Assembly (NCBI GenBank): GCA_905250125.1
Contig: CAJNOL010000071.1
Coordinates: forward strand, 186,001 to 250,000
From: Rotaria sordida
Taxonomy: Eukaryota > Rotifera > Eurotatoria > Philodinida > Philodinidae
DNA: 64,000 bases
Direction of reading: 5' to 3'
Positions 62,124 through 64,000 of the stretch are shown piece after piece (the first letter of the stretch is position 1; every line of letters starts with the position of its first letter). The position numbers and the translations under genes are program-made. The notes below the pieces were generated by a model. The model had not been told where the DNA came from and searched no databases. It saw nothing but the letters and a program-made list of their open reading frames with translations.

Positions 62124-62645
62124 TGTTGTTTTTTTTTGTCTTTATTGTTGCAGTTTTATCAATCAATGTTAGACAGAAGAATTTAACATAGCAACTATTG
62201 CGCGTTGTGAAATAATTATTTATTGACTTGAATAAAATACATCGACATGGAGGATAATTGATCAATATGGCGATATTGAACTTTTTCTTATTAGAATAAT
62301 GATAAATAAAGTTTTTAAAATTTTTTTAAAATCTATTTTTATATAAATTTATTTGGAAATTTCCAGATTTTGCTTTTTTTTAGCGACATCTATAGAATTG
62401 AATCTTTCTTACAACAGAATTGTTTTTTTTCAGTGAACATTCACTTTTCTTTTTTACTGAATATTACTTGTGAGAGTTGAATAGAAATAGTTTCATTGAA
62501 TATTTTAGAACCAATAGTTAAGAGCAACATCAGCCGGTGTTTTTACGAATAATTAAGCATTGGATATCAAAATGAAATATCGGTCGTTTGTATATATATT
62601 GCTATCATTCTTTCATAAAATTGTGGTCGACAATCATACAAAAGA

Positions 62646-63312
62646 ATGAATAGTAGCATATGGATACAACTTGTTACACTAATTGTTTGTATAATAATAG
62701 TTGCATGTAAAGATTATTATGAGATATTAGGCGTAAAACGAGATGCTAGTGATAAAGAAATTAAACGACGTTTTCGTCAATTAGGTATGAAAATACCATT
62801 TTTTAGAAAATGTTTTTCTTTGGTAAAAATATTTAATTTAATTTTTAGCTTTAAAATATCATCCAGATAAAAATAAAGATCCAAAAGCTGAAGACAAATT
62901 TCGTTCCATAGCTGAAGCATATGATATATTAAGTGATCCAACTAAACGTGAACAATATGATTGGCACGGTCATGAATCATTTACATCATCAAATTCAAAT
63001 CATTATTCAAATTTTCATTTTAATATGAATGATTTTTTTCAACATTTTGATTCAGACTCATCTAATTTTTATCAAGCTGATCATAATCATTTTGGTTTCA
63101 ATTTTGATTCATTGTTTGATGATGAAGATGATAGTTATGAAACAGATTATTATTCTAATGGAAATTATTTTGATTTTGGTGATTTTGGTAGTGATTTATT
63201 TGATAGAAGTGATAATATGTATGTTCACACATCGGATTCTTCTCAACGACATTGTCGAACGTATACAACAAGACAAGGAAATACAGTATCGACCGTAACA
63301 GAGTGTTCTTAA
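62646..63312 (+). CDS. DNAJB9: ER DnaJ co-chaperone (DNAJB9/ERdj4-like)
   Basis: Exon 1 (62646-62784) and exon 2 (62849-63312) join in phase 1, giving 200 residues. Residues 1-20 form a signal peptide ([17 protein letters not shown]). The J domain follows: [25 protein letters not shown], then [38 protein letters not shown], with the HPD that stimulates BiP ATPase. A Phe/Asn/Asp-rich middle and the C-terminus [20 protein letters not shown] match DNAJB9 (SKHCRTVTQRRGNMVTTYTDCS) closely. It assists folding and ER-associated degradation and represses IRE1 in vertebrates. No KDEL is present, as in the family. Exon 1 ends inside helix II of the J domain. Confidence 0.92.
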
Positions 63313-64000
63313 ACTTATGTTCATGATTTTTATTGTATTTTATTTTATTTATCTATTTTGTCTTTAAAAAAAGGATTTATCTGTAGATAAACATAAATCT
63401 TTTTGCAAATAACAATCTATCTTATTATATGTCTTTTTCGAATCTTATTAATTTAAATCCTGATCTATATTCCAGTGTCATAAAATATGTCATGATTTTA
63501 AAAAAGTATGATTCGGTATGAATCGATCTTCAGGCATCACTCTCGATTAGTCTAATCAAATAAAAAAGTCACGACGAATAATATCCTTTTAAAGTAAACT
63601 AACCTTTATCACGATGTCATTATTAATATAGCATAAGAAAAAACACACATGACTATGAGCGTGGGTGGAGAAAAATAATATAAAAATTTGCTTTAAAAAC
63701 AATATTAATCTGTTTGTAACATGTGAAAAGGATTAATATAAGATAATTTTATCATGAAAATGTACTTACGATACAAATAGATAGTTTCAGGTACGTTTTT
63801 TTTAATTATATTTTAATAAAAATTCATTTTTGTAATTTTTCGATTAAATAGTAATTTATTTGAATTATTAATATTCAACATAATAGCAGAAGAAATTTTT
63901 TTTTTCGCTTTTGAAAGACACAATTCAAATTATGTTTTTTAAACAGTTAGTCAATGTCTTTGTTTTATCATTAGATTAATTTCCTTGTAATCTTTATGTT
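63313..64000. other. 3' flank, no further gene seen
   Basis: AT-rich sequence after the DNAJB9 stop. No exon, repeat with ends or RNA gene was found up to the window edge. Confidence 0.45.

Overview
This 64 kb window is a piece of an animal nuclear genome. It is very AT-rich, uses the standard genetic code, and its genes are split by many short introns (often 50-70 bases). The genes are animal or general eukaryotic types: Rap GTPase-activating protein, GALNT, SS18 and an SS18L2-like gene, TPRG1-like, G-protein gamma, NCX-type Na+/Ca2+ exchanger, TMEM26 and DNAJB9. A small compact invertebrate fits best. My guess, from AT content, tiny introns, an intronless bacterial-type ACT gene and laccase-like genes, is a rotifer, perhaps bdelloid; the sequence does not prove this.

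Layout. 1-14 kb is gene-poor and repeat-rich: a palindromic element, two diverged copies of a decayed four-transmembrane gene with a foldback element between them, an intronless ACT-domain gene, and two foldback elements, one with an exact 8-bp target-site duplication. 14-32.5 kb is gene-dense: a RapGAP gene (+), uracil-DNA glycosylase (-), GALNT (-), lipoyl synthase (-), SS18 (+), an SS18L2-like gene (+) and a TPRG1-like gene (-). 32.5-36.9 kb is a gene desert with a 300-bp palindrome around a 10-N assembly gap and an abutting 1.6 kb foldback. 36.9-51.7 kb carries a multicopper oxidase (+), a G-protein gamma subunit (+) with a second ORF 31 bases behind it, an SLC10-type transporter with a broken end (+), and the sodium/calcium exchanger (-). 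51.7-56.5 kb is microsatellite-rich upstream DNA. 56.5-64 kb carries TMEM26 (-), another foldback, an unrecognised short gene (-) and DNAJB9/ERdj4 (+).

The genes do not form one pathway. Local relations include a short shared promoter between lipoyl synthase and SS18, the tandem SS18/SS18L2 pair with the same first-exon size and intron position, two convergent gene pairs, and a possible two-cistron transcript at the G-gamma locus. The strongest non-genic theme is the density of large inverted repeats, about ten in 64 kb. I found no tRNA, rRNA or CRISPR array. Exon joins were made by hand from splice signals and reading-frame continuity; totals divisible by three were checked for RapGAP, UNG, LIAS, SS18, SS18L2, TPRG1, MCO, G-gamma, the four-TM pseudogene and DNAJB9.
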